64,000 nt of DNA from Alistipes sp. (GCA_021201825.1 JAJQED010000037.1:99516-163515), one strand, 5' to 3'; counted from the stretch's first letter, positions 51,597 to 61,772 are shown. Made by a program: numbers and translations. The notes: generated by a model not told the origin, from the sequence alone.

Positions 51597-54086
51597 TCAG
51601 AAAGATAGGGCGAAAGCGAAATTAACGGCGAAATTGTCAACGTTCATTCCGTCGTGTGCGTCCCGGTGGGTGAGCCGCCATATCGCATCGACACGGAAAA
51701 CCCTGAATATATTCTCGATGCCCACCCCCGCTTCCACGTACGGTTTGCGCAGGGAACCCATACCCTCCGGGAAAAGCATTCCGCCGCGACCCCCGGCAGC
51801 TGGCGAATTGTTCCTGTCCGAAATCCGGCCCCAAAGGACTTTGGCCGTGACGACCTCCCTCCATTGCAATTTTTTAATTCCCGGCACGCGCCCAAGAAAA
51901 AATCCCCTGAAGTGATGCTCCCAGAAAACACTTCCCCATAGGTCCGAGGCGAACTCGTAAAAGTGCATGCAGGAGAAAGCCAGCGGATCGTAGAAATAAG
52001 TGGCGTTACCCTCGTGCAGTTTTAGCAGCGGGTAAGGCACCCTGCCGAATATATTCCCGCCCGAAACCGTGAGTTTACTCTTTCCCAGCGGCGGCAGGTT
52101 AATATCGTATTTTATATCCAGTTCCGCCCGCAGGTAATTATAGTCGTTGCCCAGCACTCCCGATGCCGCACCCGCCAGCCGCAGATCGATCACCGGCAGG
52201 GGCGATTGCACGATATACTTATCGAACGGCTGCCGTACCACCACTTCGTTCCGCGTGAGCCGCATGCCGACCCCGACCTCGGTATTCGAAATACTTTTTT
52301 GCGACTGCCCCGACGGCCTGTCAAAACGGACCAGATCGTTGGCATATATTTTCCTGTACCCGATGCCGAAAGTATTTGTAACACCCTCTTTCCACTCCTT
52401 TTCGAACAGGGCGTCGTACTGGTCCAGCAGGGTTAGCCGGTCGTTATTACGGCGGGAGAAGATCGAACCCATGATGTTTCCGGTGGTAAAAGCGTTACTG
52501 CTCGCTCCCAGGTGCGCGACGTCCCGTTTGGCCGAAAGGGTAAGTTTGGAGGTAGGCAGGTTCGAGAACATGATCTCGGCGGTACCGCCCCCTTTCACCT
52601 CCTTGTCTTTTGTCCCGTATGCCATATATCCGTAAAGCCTAACCTTTTCGCTCATATCCGTAGTGGTCCTCACTCCCAGCTGGAAACGGTTACCCTCCAT
52701 CTTATTGAAGCTGTAGAGTTTGTAATATGGACCCCATTCCACTTTCCCGGTCTTGTAGAACCCGAAAAGTACGGTATTCAACACGTCCACTATATTACGG
52801 TACAGCGGGGCGTCCTTTATCTCCTCCACCATCACGTAGATATTCTTCTCCTTTTCGGACAGCTCCCATGGCCGAACGGTCTCCCAGTAATCCTCGCCGG
52901 TCTTGATCACATCCTTATCGTATACGACATTGGTGGAGTATGCCGACACTTCATCGGGGATCGGTTTGTCCACGACGACGTTACTGTAATCTATCTGCCG
53001 GGTAACCAGGAAAGAGAGCATTTCAGACTTTTCGCGCAGCTGAAGTGAGAATTCGGCCGTCATATTATCCCGGACGGGAAACCAGATGGAATCGGCCACA
53101 AGCCGGTTTTCGTTCTCGATCACCAGCTCCTTGATCCAGTTGACGTTCACTCCGGCCGGCATCCTCATTTTCGCGTACCGCAGGCCCCATGTCAGCGAAT
53201 CGATATGTATCTCCCCGTCAAGCACCGGGGTGGCCGTGTTTTTGGGATGGAAGCGGATAAGGTAATTCTTCCTGCCGTCCACCTGCAAGCTGTCCACAAG
53301 GTAATAATCGTAATACATCAGCCCGTGTTCGCATAACGGCCCGGGGAAATTCACTTCCAGCACGTTAATGTAATTCTCATACAGGTTCATATTCACATGC
53401 ATTCCCCCCGTGAACTGCGAGAAAGTGAAATCGTCCTCCACTCCAGAGATACGAGAAGCCTTTATCACTTCCCTCCTCATCCGGGGCGAGCGGCGGTAAT
53501 AGTTCTCGCTCACCGATTCGGAGATCATGACCGGCAGGTACCGGCGCCCCGTGACGGCCGACGTATCCATGTACTCGAAAACGAAGCCGAAATTATTCTG
53601 CATGCGCCTGTTGCGGAACTCCTCCCCCATATTGGCCAGGTTGAGTTCCATCTTGGTATATGAATCGTAGCTGTATGTTTCCCGGTGATCGGGATCGTTC
53701 CGGGGCTTGTTTGCCGAAATCTTTTTCAACATGGCATGGGCGGGATTCTCCCCGGGCCGTACCACGATCTCCTCGATAGCGGTAGAGGACGGCTCCAGCA
53801 GGAATTCCATCTCATTGAAAGAACCCTCCGTTAGGCTTTTTGTCTGGGACTCATAAGACAGCATTATCACCGTGATCTGCGTAACGGGCTCCCGTGTTTC
53901 CATGCTGAACATCCCGTCGGCGTCCGTGGTTGTACCGATCCAAGTTCCCGGAAAGGTCACACTGGCAAAGGCGAGCGGTTCCCCGGTCCGGGCATCGCTC
54001 ACTTTGCCGCGCACTTTTGTCACCTGCCCGAAAGCACCTGCGACGGCGCAAAGCAACAATATCGTCGCTAAAGCAAACCTTTTCAT
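51597..54086 (-). CDS. DUF5686 outer-membrane protein with carboxypeptidase-regulatory-like domain
   Basis: 829 residues. Signal peptide (1-20), then a CarboxypepD_reg-like beta-sandwich (about 24-105; VRGKVSDARTGEPLAFASVTF), and a DUF5686 body with AHAMLKKISANKPRNDP, YYDYYLVDSLQVDGRKNYLIRFHPKN and a long series of alternating strands ending in Phe (NFAVNFAFALSF), which points to an outer-membrane beta-barrel. There is no plug, so it is not a TonB receptor. The function of DUF5686 is unknown. Monocistronic. Confidence 0.88.
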   Translation of the reverse strand: MKRFALATILLLCAVAGAFGQVTKVRGKVSDARTGEPLAFASVTFPGTWIGTTTDADGMFSMETREPVTQITVIMLSYESQTKSLTEGSFNEMEFLLEPSSTAIEEIVVRPGENPAHAMLKKISANKPRNDPDHRETYSYDSYTKMELNLANMGEEFRNRRMQNNFGFVFEYMDTSAVTGRRYLPVMISESVSENYYRRSPRMRREVIKASRISGVEDDFTFSQFTGGMHVNMNLYENYINVLEVNFPGPLCEHGLMYYDYYLVDSLQVDGRKNYLIRFHPKNTATPVLDGEIHIDSLTWGLRYAKMRMPAGVNVNWIKELVIENENRLVADSIWFPVRDNMTAEFSLQLREKSEMLSFLVTRQIDYSNVVVDKPIPDEVSAYSTNVVYDKDVIKTGEDYWETVRPWELSEKEKNIYVMVEEIKDAPLYRNIVDVLNTVLFGFYKTGKVEWGPYYKLYSFNKMEGNRFQLGVRTTTDMSEKVRLYGYMAYGTKDKEVKGGGTAEIMFSNLPTSKLTLSAKRDVAHLGASSNAFTTGNIMGSIFSRRNNDRLTLLDQYDALFEKEWKEGVTNTFGIGYRKIYANDLVRFDRPSGQSQKSISNTEVGVGMRLTRNEVVVRQPFDKYIVQSPLPVIDLRLAGAASGVLGNDYNYLRAELDIKYDINLPPLGKSKLTVSGGNIFGRVPYPLLKLHEGNATYFYDPLAFSCMHFYEFASDLWGSVFWEHHFRGFFLGRVPGIKKLQWREVVTAKVLWGRISDRNNSPAAGGRGGMLFPEGMGSLRKPYVEAGVGIENIFRVFRVDAIWRLTHRDAHDGMNVDNFAVNFAFALSF

Positions 54087-54208
54087 CTCGATTAATCTGT
54101 AAAGGTTTCAATTCTTTAGCGGAAAGCGGTAATCCTTACTTCGGGTAATTTGTTCCGAATTGCCTTTTCGGCGCAGGGGAGGATGGCTTATATCGGTAAA
54201 TATAAACA

Positions 54209-54248
54209 ACCCCCTCCCTTTACGCCCTTTGGCTGCCGGTGAGGGGGT
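54209..54248 (-). terminator. Hairpin after the sulfatase gene
   Basis: 8-bp stem ACCCCCTC/GAGGGGGT (54209-54216 with 54241-54248), followed on the minus strand by TTGTTTATATTT. Moderate support only because the loop is long. Confidence 0.5.
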
Positions 54249-54293
54249 GGATCGTTTTGAAGTTTACCGGGAAGTATCTTCAGTAGGCCCCGA

Positions 54294-55868
54294 TCACTCG
54301 CTGAAAATATAGTTGTGCGGGTTGCGTTTGTAACGGTAGCGGTTGCGGGGAATGGGCAATGGATCGGCGGTGGAAACCTCCCACCGGAGCATCAACTCCA
54401 CCAGCCGGTCCCGTTCGGCGCTGTAGCGGCTGTTGGCGAATAGGTTGACGATTTCGGACGGGTCCTCCTTTACATTATATAGCTGTCCGTTGCCGTCCAT
54501 ATCGTAAACCAGTTTCCAGTCCCCGTTGCGGAGCATCCTCATAGTGCCGCTTTGTGTCCAGGTGTTGAGTTCGTCGAAAAATCCCGGTTCCTTATGCACG
54601 GCTCCCTCGGCGATATAGTCCTCGCCGTCCTCTTTGGTGTAATACATCCCGCCGAAGCCGTCCTGGGCGATGATCGAAGAGAATTCCTCACGCGGGTATT
54701 CTTCCCCGCGCAAGAGGGGCCATAGGCTGCGGCCCTGTACCCCGATCGGGATCTCGGCGCCGATTATCTCGCAGAACGTGGGGAAAATATCCACCAGCGA
54801 GACGTGCGCGTCATGGGGTGCAGCATTTGCCACGATCCCGGGACCGGTCCATTGCATCGGAATACGGGCAAGTACGTCGTCCAGGCCCACCCCTTTCTTC
54901 ATAAGGCCGTACTCTCCGACGTAATCGCCGTGGTCGGAAACGAAAACGATTATTGTGTTATCGTAAACACCCTGGGCTTTAAGCTCATCGCACAGCCTTT
55001 CAATCTGGGTGTCGATCATATAGAGCATCCCGTGGTATATGGAGCGCAGCCGGTCGAGGTTTTCCGAGTAGCCTACATGGCCTTGTTCCATCATTTCGGC
55101 AAGAAGCTGGTATTCCGGCCCTTTGGTTACCATATCGGCCGCACCCGTACGCAGGGCCGGCAGGGTCTCGGGCGGGAACATCGAATAGAACGGTTCACAG
55201 GTCTGATAGGGATTGTGCGGCTCGGCCATGGAGAACCACATCAGGAAAGGCTCGTTGTTGAGGGTCGATATCCATTGGGCCGCATCGGTCACCATACGGT
55301 ACGGCAGCTGGTTTTCCACCGTCCCGGGTGCGGGCTCCAGGTGGGAATATAGTTTCGTGGAGCCGAGGAACCTGTCGAACGCCTCGTTCTCCGGGGTCTT
55401 GGAACCGTTGTTATCCTGGCCGCCGTGGCCGTAACCTACCCAGTGATCGGTGCGGTCGGGCGATAGGTGCGAATGGTTCTTCCCGACCATGGCGGTCTTG
55501 TAGCCGTTCTCGGCCGCCACGTCGAAGAGGTCTTTCGTATAATAGGCATCCCGGATATTATGGTTCGAGCGGACATGGGTCGCGCTCGGGAACCGCCCGG
55601 TAAGCATTGCCACCCGGGCAGGACCGCTCGCAGGGGCGGGGGTGTAAGCCCGGTCGAACCAGGTACCCTCGGCGGACAGGCGGTCGGTGAACGGCATGGT
55701 GTTAAGCGGGTATCCCTCGCGGGCAAGCAGGTCGGCCCGAAGCTGGTCCGCCATTATTATTATAAAGTTCGGCTTATCGGCTTCCGGCCGGGCTTCCTGG
55801 CCCGTTACGGCGAACGGCAACAAAGTCCCGGCCCCGCAAAGCGTCATTACTGTCCTTTTAACTTCCAT
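54294..55868 (-). CDS. Sulfatase, Ser-type
   Basis: 524 residues. Signal sequence at the N-terminus (about 1-23), then the sulfatase alpha/beta fold starting at PNFIIIMADQLRADLL (metal Asp). The activation motif is SGPARVAMLTGR with Ser81 in place of Cys, so the formylglycine must be made by a radical SAM maturase (anSME), as usual in Bacteroidota. VFVSDHGDYVGEYG supplies the second metal site. It removes sulfate from a carbohydrate, probably a host or algal glycan; the substrate is not shown. Next to GH43-like, HTCS and GH2 genes. Confidence 0.93.
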   Translation of the reverse strand: MEVKRTVMTLCGAGTLLPFAVTGQEARPEADKPNFIIIMADQLRADLLAREGYPLNTMPFTDRLSAEGTWFDRAYTPAPASGPARVAMLTGRFPSATHVRSNHNIRDAYYTKDLFDVAAENGYKTAMVGKNHSHLSPDRTDHWVGYGHGGQDNNGSKTPENEAFDRFLGSTKLYSHLEPAPGTVENQLPYRMVTDAAQWISTLNNEPFLMWFSMAEPHNPYQTCEPFYSMFPPETLPALRTGAADMVTKGPEYQLLAEMMEQGHVGYSENLDRLRSIYHGMLYMIDTQIERLCDELKAQGVYDNTIIVFVSDHGDYVGEYGLMKKGVGLDDVLARIPMQWTGPGIVANAAPHDAHVSLVDIFPTFCEIIGAEIPIGVQGRSLWPLLRGEEYPREEFSSIIAQDGFGGMYYTKEDGEDYIAEGAVHKEPGFFDELNTWTQSGTMRMLRNGDWKLVYDMDGNGQLYNVKEDPSEIVNLFANSRYSAERDRLVELMLRWEVSTADPLPIPRNRYRYKRNPHNYIFSE

Positions 55869-56350
55869 CGGATATCTGATTTTAATTATTGCGGATCACT
55901 GCGGCAACCATCCCGGCGGGGATGGTTACTTTATTGCAAAAATACCGGAACCGGCAGGAAACCTTTACAAAATTTGTTCATTTTCTTTGAACTTATGTTC
56001 AAAACGGTCTTCCGGGCAGCCGTATACCGTTTTTATTTAACCACTGACGTTTTTATCTTATTCGACCCCGAACGATGAAAACCCGGCTGCTTTCATGCTT
56101 GCCGGCCCTGACGGCTACGTGGGCACCGTGGTTCTCCCGGTTTGCGCATGGACGGCGTCCACCGTGTCGGCCAGCAACTTCAAAGCCTCGAAGGGGCCGG
56201 TACCGGGCGGTCCCGGGCCCCACCGGCCGTAACGGGGAACGATTTTTTTTGAACGGTTCAGGCGGTTGTGACCCCCCGGAATCCCACATTTTTGTAACTT
56301 AACGGCGGCGATGCCCCATGCCCGCCCCAGTTCGACCCGAAACCGCCGGT
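55869..56350. other. 482-bp gap between divergent sulfatase and GH43-like genes
   Basis: It contains the sulfatase promoter, a 9-bp hairpin AACCATCCC/GGGATGGTT in the sulfatase leader (55906-55914 with 55919-55927), and three alternating half-sites GTTCA, TGAAC, GTTCA (55976-55980, 55988-55992, 55997-56001) that could bind a regulator. A plus-strand frame at 56075-56302 starts like a signal peptide (MKTRLLSCLPALTATWAPW) but continues without protein character, perhaps a decayed gene. Nothing else seen. Confidence 0.5.
55937..55944 (-). promoter_or_regulatory. -7 box for the sulfatase gene
   Basis: TATTTTTG on the minus strand, exact match, leader about 63 nt carrying the 9-bp hairpin. Confidence 0.6.
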
Positions 56351-57424
56351 ATGCCCTTAGCGATCAAAACATATTTAACCTATGTCGCCGTGTTCTGTTT
56401 GGCGGCCCTTTACGGCTGCGGCAGGCAGGACCCGGCGGATGTCGAAAGGTATTACACCAATCCCGTTTTTACATTCACCGACAATATCACCCCCTATTTC
56501 CACGAGGGCACCTATTATTTCCTGAGCGGGCACGGGGATAAGATAACGCTCTACGTAACCCGGGACCCGACCACGCTCTCCGAAGCCGAACCGCACATGG
56601 TTTTCGACGTGCGGGAACGGACGGGCCTGATGCATATCTGGCATCCGTACCTTAGCAACATAGGCGGCAAATGGTATATCCATTTCAGCGGCGACACGGG
56701 CAATACGGACGACCACCAGATATACGTACTGGTCAACCCGGCCGACGACCCGCGCGAGGGAGAGTTCACAATGGCGGGCAGGGTAAGCACCGACCCCGGG
56801 AACAACTGGGCCATCCACTCTTGCGTGTTCGAATACCGTGGGGAACTCTACATGCTCTGGTCCGGGTGGGAATCCCGCAGGGTGTTCGCCGAAACCCAGT
56901 GTATATTCATAGCGCGGATGGCCGACCCGTGGACACTTTCGTCCGAGCGGGTGATGATCTCGCGGCCGCTTCTGGAATGGGAGAGGCAGTGGATGTCCCC
57001 GCAGGGCCAAAGGTCGGCCTATCCCATATACGTTAACGAGGCGCCCTGGTTCTTTAACAGTCCCGACGGTAAATATGTCTATATTTTCTATTCGGCAAGC
57101 GCCATGTGGACGCAGTTCATGACCGTCGGGGAGCTGTCCGCTTTTAAGGGTTCGGACTTGTTGGACCCGCAGTCGTGGATGAAGAAGCCGGAACCGGTTT
57201 TCAGCCGCAACCTCGCCGACGGGGTGCTCGGGCCGGGCTATCCCCGGATCTTGCCCTCGCCCGACGGCACGGAACATTACCTGTTCTATATGGCCGGTTC
57301 TACCTCCCATCCCAACCGGCGCACCGTACGGATGCAGCCGGTCGGGTTCACCGACGACGGCAGGCCCGTACTGGGGGAACCCGTCGCTGAGTATACCCCG
57401 CTAAAAAAGCCGTCGGGATTATAG
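56351..57424 (+). CDS. GH43-like beta-propeller lipoprotein
   Basis: 357 residues from the Met at 56351 (MPLAIKTYLTYVAVF); an upstream Met adds 11 codons with no signal character. Lipobox ALYGC (Cys23). The mature domain reads as a five-bladed propeller: FTFTDNITPYFHEGTYYFLSG (first blade, likely catalytic Asp), GLMHIWHPYLSNIGGKWYIHFSG, NNWAIHSCVFEYRGELYMLWSG, APWFFNSPDGKYVYIFYSA and LGPGYPRILPSPDG. This fits GH43/GH32-type enzymes that act on arabinose, xylose or fructose linkages, but the subfamily is not clear. Surface lipoprotein in the glycan locus. Confidence 0.8.
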   Translation: MPLAIKTYLTYVAVFCLAALYGCGRQDPADVERYYTNPVFTFTDNITPYFHEGTYYFLSGHGDKITLYVTRDPTTLSEAEPHMVFDVRERTGLMHIWHPYLSNIGGKWYIHFSGDTGNTDDHQIYVLVNPADDPREGEFTMAGRVSTDPGNNWAIHSCVFEYRGELYMLWSGWESRRVFAETQCIFIARMADPWTLSSERVMISRPLLEWERQWMSPQGQRSAYPIYVNEAPWFFNSPDGKYVYIFYSASAMWTQFMTVGELSAFKGSDLLDPQSWMKKPEPVFSRNLADGVLGPGYPRILPSPDGTEHYLFYMAGSTSHPNRRTVRMQPVGFTDDGRPVLGEPVAEYTPLKKPSGL

Positions 57425-57474
57425 GATCGGCCAAACCGGGATACAGTCTTACCGGCCGCAAAATCAACCCAGCT

Positions 57475-57575
57475 GACCCGCATAAACTTCCCCGACCGCA
57501 CGAAGCCCGCCGCGCGGGCAAATCGGTATTTCTTCAAGTAAAGGGTCTGGGAATAAGGCCGGGTCAGGCCATAGA
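57475..57575 (-). pseudogene. Relic of a hybrid two-component regulator HTH domain
   Basis: On the minus strand this stretch encodes YLKKYRFARAAGFVRSGKF, nearly the same as YLKKYRLARAAGFLRSGDY of the intact regulator just upstream (57598-61626), preceded by GLT and a garbled linker. The similarity breaks off on both sides. It is probably the remains of a second regulator gene or of a partial duplication of the first. Confidence 0.6.
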
Positions 57576-57597
57576 CGACATGCCGTCCTTGACAAGG

Positions 57598-60500
57598 TTA
57601 TTTATTATCGAAATCTACCTGCATGGGAGCGGAGGTATGGCGGGTCTTATATTGTTTGGGGGTAATGCCGTACTCATCCTTGAAGCAAACCGAGAAATAG
57701 GCGGCCGACCTGAACCCGACCAGCTCATAAATCTCCGTGACCTGGTAATCCCCCGACCGCAGGAAGCCCGCCGCACGGGCCAACCGGTATTTCTTCAGGT
57801 AATCGTTCGGGGCGAGGCCGGTCAGACCCTTGATCTTGCGGTAGAAATTCGAGCGGCTCATATACATCCCGGCCGCGAGATCTTCGACACTGAAATTGTC
57901 CCGCGCCAGGTTCTTCTCCAACTCCCCGTCGAGCCTTTCGAGGAATTCGCGGTCCCTGCCCGACAGTCCGGCCGGGGGCAGGTCCCCGTCCTTGCGGGAC
58001 CGCATGAGCGACCGGACGATCCGCTCGCGGTTAGCCAGCAGGGTATCCACCTGCACCGTGAGGTGTTCCGGCGAGAACGGCTTCTCGATATAGGCGTCGG
58101 CCCCGAGACCGATGCCCTTGATCTTATCCTGGAGCATATTTTTGGCCGTGACCTGCACCACCGGGATATGGCAGTAAGAGAGGTCCGACTTTATGAATTC
58201 GCACAACTGGTAACCGTCCATGCCGGGCATCATAATGTCCGTTACCACGATGTCCGCCCCGTGATCTTCCAGGACGCCTACCGCGGCGTTTCCGTCCCGG
58301 GCGGTCAGAGTGCGGTATTTTGTCCCGAGGATATGGGTCATGATATCGAGCAGTTCCGGATTATCATCCACGATCAGCACCGTAGGGGCCGTGCCTGCCG
58401 GGGTATAGCCGGCCTGGTCTCCCGGCAGCGGCTGCTTCGGGCCGGCAGCGGACGGTACGGTTTCGGACGGTCCGGCAGCGGGCTGCGGTTCTGCCTCTCC
58501 TTTTCCCGGCTCGAGATTGCACGGCATGACCGCTTCGAAACATGCCCCGCCGCTTTCCGTATTTCGGCACCGGATAATTCCCTCGTGCTTGGTAACGAGC
58601 AATTTTACAAGCGACAACCCTATCCCGCTTCCGGCCTTGCTTCCCTCCGAGCGATAGAACGAAGTAAAGATCTTCTGCTCGTCCCCCGGCTTTATACCGG
58701 GCCCGTCGTCCGTTACGGTGAGAATAAATTTACCCTCCTCCGCCAGCAGTGATACCCGGATGACGGACGATGCGTATTTGGAGGCATTCGAGAGCAGGTT
58801 GGTCACGATCTTACCCACCGCGTCCGCATCCGCGTTGGCCGTCACCCCGGGAGCTATTTTTTTCTCCAGCCTCACACCCTGTATTTCCAGCACCGGCTCG
58901 AACCGGGCGCACACGCTCTCCACGGCTTGCGAGACGTCGACCCTCGTGATCACGGGCCGGTAGTCGCCCCCGTCGTTCTTTTGCAGGTCCATCAGCTGGT
59001 TGGTCATATCCAGCAGGTTGGTGGCGTTGCGCTGCATGACCCCGAGGTAGTCCATCGTACGGCTTGAGAACTCTTCGCCCGATGAGAGGATATAATCGAG
59101 CGGGGTTTTGATGAGCGTCAACGGCGTGCGTATCTCATGGGCTACGTTGGTGAAGAAGTCCATTTTCGAGCGGTAGTTGAGCTTCTCCTGCCGCAGCAGG
59201 AAAGCCCGCATCTTCTTCCGGTTCCTTGCCCGCACAAGGGCGTAAACTGTCCATATTGCGACCGCCCCCACGGCAATGTAGATAACAACGGCTATCCAAG
59301 ACCGGTAGAACGGCGGCAATATCCTTATTTGCAGGGGCGGCGATCCTGCTCCCCAGCGCCAGTCGTCGTTCGAGGAGCGGACCGTCAGTGTGTAACGGCC
59401 GGGTTGTAATTTCTCGAAGCGGACGTAGTTATCGTCCGTTACCGTCCAGTCCCGGCCCGACCCCTCCAGCAGGTAGGCAAATCCGTTCATAGCCGGGGTC
59501 TGGAAGCTCGATGAGGATATGGAGACGGCGAACGAGTTGTAATTATACGGGAGTGTGAGGCTCCCCGTAAGGTATGCCGCTCCCCCGAGTTGCGGCCCGG
59601 TGCGTTTGTCGCGGCTGACGGCCAGCGGCTTATCATTCACGTAAACGTCCGACACCACCGACACGGGCCGGTAGCCGTTCACCTCGAGGCTGTCCGGATA
59701 GAACGCGGCGGCCCCGTTTATGGTCCCGAAGAACAGGCGTCCGTCGATTCCCAGCGCCGCCCGCTTGTTCATCACCTCGCTTGGCAGGCCGTTGGAAGCA
59801 TTCAACCGCAGGTATAGCGACCCGTCCGGGCGGTATGAGCAGATACCCCCGTTCGTCGCCATCCACAAGTTACCTTTGTTGTCAGTCAGCATCGACAGGA
59901 CATTAAAGGTTGCCGGAACGTTGTCGTAGCGACGCAGCCTACCGGCCGTAAGGTCCGGGGTGAACACCCCTGCCTCGGTTCCTACAAATATATTCTCCCC
60001 GTCCTTTAATATACAGTTCACTACAGCCCTTGAATTGGCCGGGAACGGGAAGTGACGCAGTTCGTCGTCCAGCGGGTAATAGAGGAAAGCGGCCCGGTTG
60101 GGCGACACTATCCAGAAGGAGTCGCGGTCGTTGTCGGCGAAGCCGCAGACCCCGAGGTTGTTCCCGCCTTTCATTACGCGCACGAAAATGTCCTGCTCCG
60201 GGTCGTAATATGAGAATCCCCACGGCGTACCGGCATACAGGCATCCGTCCCGCGAGACATAGAGTGCATCCACACAGTCGTCGTTCGGGGTGTTGTTATT
60301 ATTCTTGTCATAGCGGTAATTGCGGATCAGGCCCGTAGCCGTGTCATACCCATAGAGGCCGTTCTTGGGCGTACCGATCCAGAGGGTGCCCTCGTGATAT
60401 AGCAAACTGCGGACGCTGCGTATCCTGCCCGGACCCTCGTCCCACCCTTTGAGGGCGGGCCGGACCACCTGCCGCCCATCCTCGATACAAAGTATGCCGT

Positions 60501-61626
60501 CGTCCTCGGTCCCCACCCATATCCGGCCCGCGCCGTCCTCGGCAAACGAACCCACGATCCTGCCGCGCGCATCCGCCCCGGGTGAGAAGTAGGCCGCGAC
60601 GGGTTTCCTGTCGCGTTTTATATAGCTCAAACCGGCATATTCGGTACCAATCCATATTCCGCCCTCCATATCGCAGAACAGCACGTTCGCGAAGCGGTCC
60701 ACCCCCTGGACAGCATCGATGCCCGAGGTGGCTTCGGTCGTGGTCCCCGAATCGATATCATATAGATAAAGCCCGTTGTCCGAACCGATCAGCAGCTTGC
60801 CGTCCCCTAACGGCAGGATGCTCTTTACCGGATAAGGCGACACGTGGCTTACGGTCGGCACACCGATAAATTCGTCCGCCGGGATGACCCGCACGAGGCC
60901 CACCGCCTCCAATCCGCACCACAGCCGCCCTCCGTAATAGCACAGTGCCCGCAGTTCGGCGTTGATATGTCCCGGGGCCATCCACTCCAGGGGAACGGAT
61001 TCGATCAGCTTACCGTCCCGGTCATATTCGGCAACACTTCCCAGCCGGGACCCGACCGCTACCCTGCCGTCCGGGCCCTGGACCATCGGTCCGGCAAAAC
61101 CGGATAAGAGACTGCTCTGGGTAAGGGTGCCGGCCGTCGGGTCGTAAATAAAGTAACCCTGTCCGGCGGTCGCGATCCATACCTTGCCGTCCGTGTTCTC
61201 CAAAACGGAAGTTACCCGGGCGATGATCGAAACCCCGTATACGGTCTCCATATCGAAGCGGTTGAACATCTCCTCCCGCTTGTCGAATACATACAGCCCC
61301 TCGTCCGTCCCGACCCACAGCACATCGGACGATCCGCAGCACACGGCATGGACGGAGGTATTTTCCAACCTGTGGTATTCCCGGTTACGGGAAGAGAACG
61401 CTTTGAACGTCCGGCCGTCGAACCGGTTCAAACCGTCGGCCGTCCCTATCCACAGGAAGCCGTCGCCGTCCTGCGTAACGCTTCGCACCGTGTTGCTCGA
61501 AAGGCCGTCGGCCAAACCGTAGGTGACCAACGGGAAATCCGCAGCGGCCGAACCCCAGGGGCCGGCGGCCACGCACAACCATGCGAGACATAAAACAAGA
61601 GTGGACGGTTTGCGGATGGGTTTCAT
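57598..61626 (-). CDS. Hybrid two-component system regulator (HTCS)
   Basis: 1342 residues from the Met at 61626; a longer frame from 61758 would begin upstream of the promoter. Signal sequence, periplasmic two-propeller Reg_prop sensor (about 25-700; repeated GLWMATNGGI-like units such as GFLWIGTADGLNRFDG), a Y_Y_Y domain, one membrane helix (about 775-797), HisKA with the phospho-accepting His near 828 (FFTNVAHEIRTPLTL), HATPase with DDGPGIKPGDEQKIF, a receiver domain with Asp near 1129 (VVTDIMMPGMDG), and an AraC-type HTH at the C-terminus. HTCS proteins sense a glycan fragment and switch on the linked degradation genes. Confidence 0.96.
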   Translation of the reverse strand: MKPIRKPSTLVLCLAWLCVAAGPWGSAAADFPLVTYGLADGLSSNTVRSVTQDGDGFLWIGTADGLNRFDGRTFKAFSSRNREYHRLENTSVHAVCCGSSDVLWVGTDEGLYVFDKREEMFNRFDMETVYGVSIIARVTSVLENTDGKVWIATAGQGYFIYDPTAGTLTQSSLLSGFAGPMVQGPDGRVAVGSRLGSVAEYDRDGKLIESVPLEWMAPGHINAELRALCYYGGRLWCGLEAVGLVRVIPADEFIGVPTVSHVSPYPVKSILPLGDGKLLIGSDNGLYLYDIDSGTTTEATSGIDAVQGVDRFANVLFCDMEGGIWIGTEYAGLSYIKRDRKPVAAYFSPGADARGRIVGSFAEDGAGRIWVGTEDDGILCIEDGRQVVRPALKGWDEGPGRIRSVRSLLYHEGTLWIGTPKNGLYGYDTATGLIRNYRYDKNNNNTPNDDCVDALYVSRDGCLYAGTPWGFSYYDPEQDIFVRVMKGGNNLGVCGFADNDRDSFWIVSPNRAAFLYYPLDDELRHFPFPANSRAVVNCILKDGENIFVGTEAGVFTPDLTAGRLRRYDNVPATFNVLSMLTDNKGNLWMATNGGICSYRPDGSLYLRLNASNGLPSEVMNKRAALGIDGRLFFGTINGAAAFYPDSLEVNGYRPVSVVSDVYVNDKPLAVSRDKRTGPQLGGAAYLTGSLTLPYNYNSFAVSISSSSFQTPAMNGFAYLLEGSGRDWTVTDDNYVRFEKLQPGRYTLTVRSSNDDWRWGAGSPPLQIRILPPFYRSWIAVVIYIAVGAVAIWTVYALVRARNRKKMRAFLLRQEKLNYRSKMDFFTNVAHEIRTPLTLIKTPLDYILSSGEEFSSRTMDYLGVMQRNATNLLDMTNQLMDLQKNDGGDYRPVITRVDVSQAVESVCARFEPVLEIQGVRLEKKIAPGVTANADADAVGKIVTNLLSNASKYASSVIRVSLLAEEGKFILTVTDDGPGIKPGDEQKIFTSFYRSEGSKAGSGIGLSLVKLLVTKHEGIIRCRNTESGGACFEAVMPCNLEPGKGEAEPQPAAGPSETVPSAAGPKQPLPGDQAGYTPAGTAPTVLIVDDNPELLDIMTHILGTKYRTLTARDGNAAVGVLEDHGADIVVTDIMMPGMDGYQLCEFIKSDLSYCHIPVVQVTAKNMLQDKIKGIGLGADAYIEKPFSPEHLTVQVDTLLANRERIVRSLMRSRKDGDLPPAGLSGRDREFLERLDGELEKNLARDNFSVEDLAAGMYMSRSNFYRKIKGLTGLAPNDYLKKYRLARAAGFLRSGDYQVTEIYELVGFRSAAYFSVCFKDEYGITPKQYKTRHTSAPMQVDFDNK

Positions 61627-61675
61627 CGGGGACAGCTCGGGTCGTGCTCCCGGACACGGTCCGGGCAATTTTATG

Positions 61676-61683
61676 CAAAAATA
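61676..61683 (-). promoter_or_regulatory. -7 box for the HTCS gene
   Basis: TATTTTTG on the minus strand, exact match, leader about 43 nt to ATG 61626. Confidence 0.6.
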
Positions 61684-61740
61684 TAATTTCCCGCCGATTA
61701 TGCCCCATCCAGTGCCGTTAAACACGCGCCTGACCGTAAA

Positions 61741-61772
61741 AAACGGTCCCCGCTCCATAACGGGGCGGGGAC
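61741..61772 (-). terminator. Terminator of the GH2 gene
   Basis: Perfect 8-bp stem GTCCCCGC/GCGGGGAC (61746-61753 with 61765-61772), followed on the minus strand by CGTTTTTTACGG. It separates the GH2 and HTCS transcripts. Confidence 0.8.

Noticed and set aside
51440..51625. A 61-codon plus-strand frame between DUF1848 and DUF5686
   Set aside because: No domain or signal, overlaps the end of the opposite DUF5686 gene; the -7 match upstream (51365-51372) is alone not enough.
56075..56302. Secreted protein starting MKTRLLSCLPALTA
   Set aside because: After the signal-like start the sequence is Arg/Pro-rich and looks like a shadow of GC-rich noncoding DNA; noted only in the gap entry.
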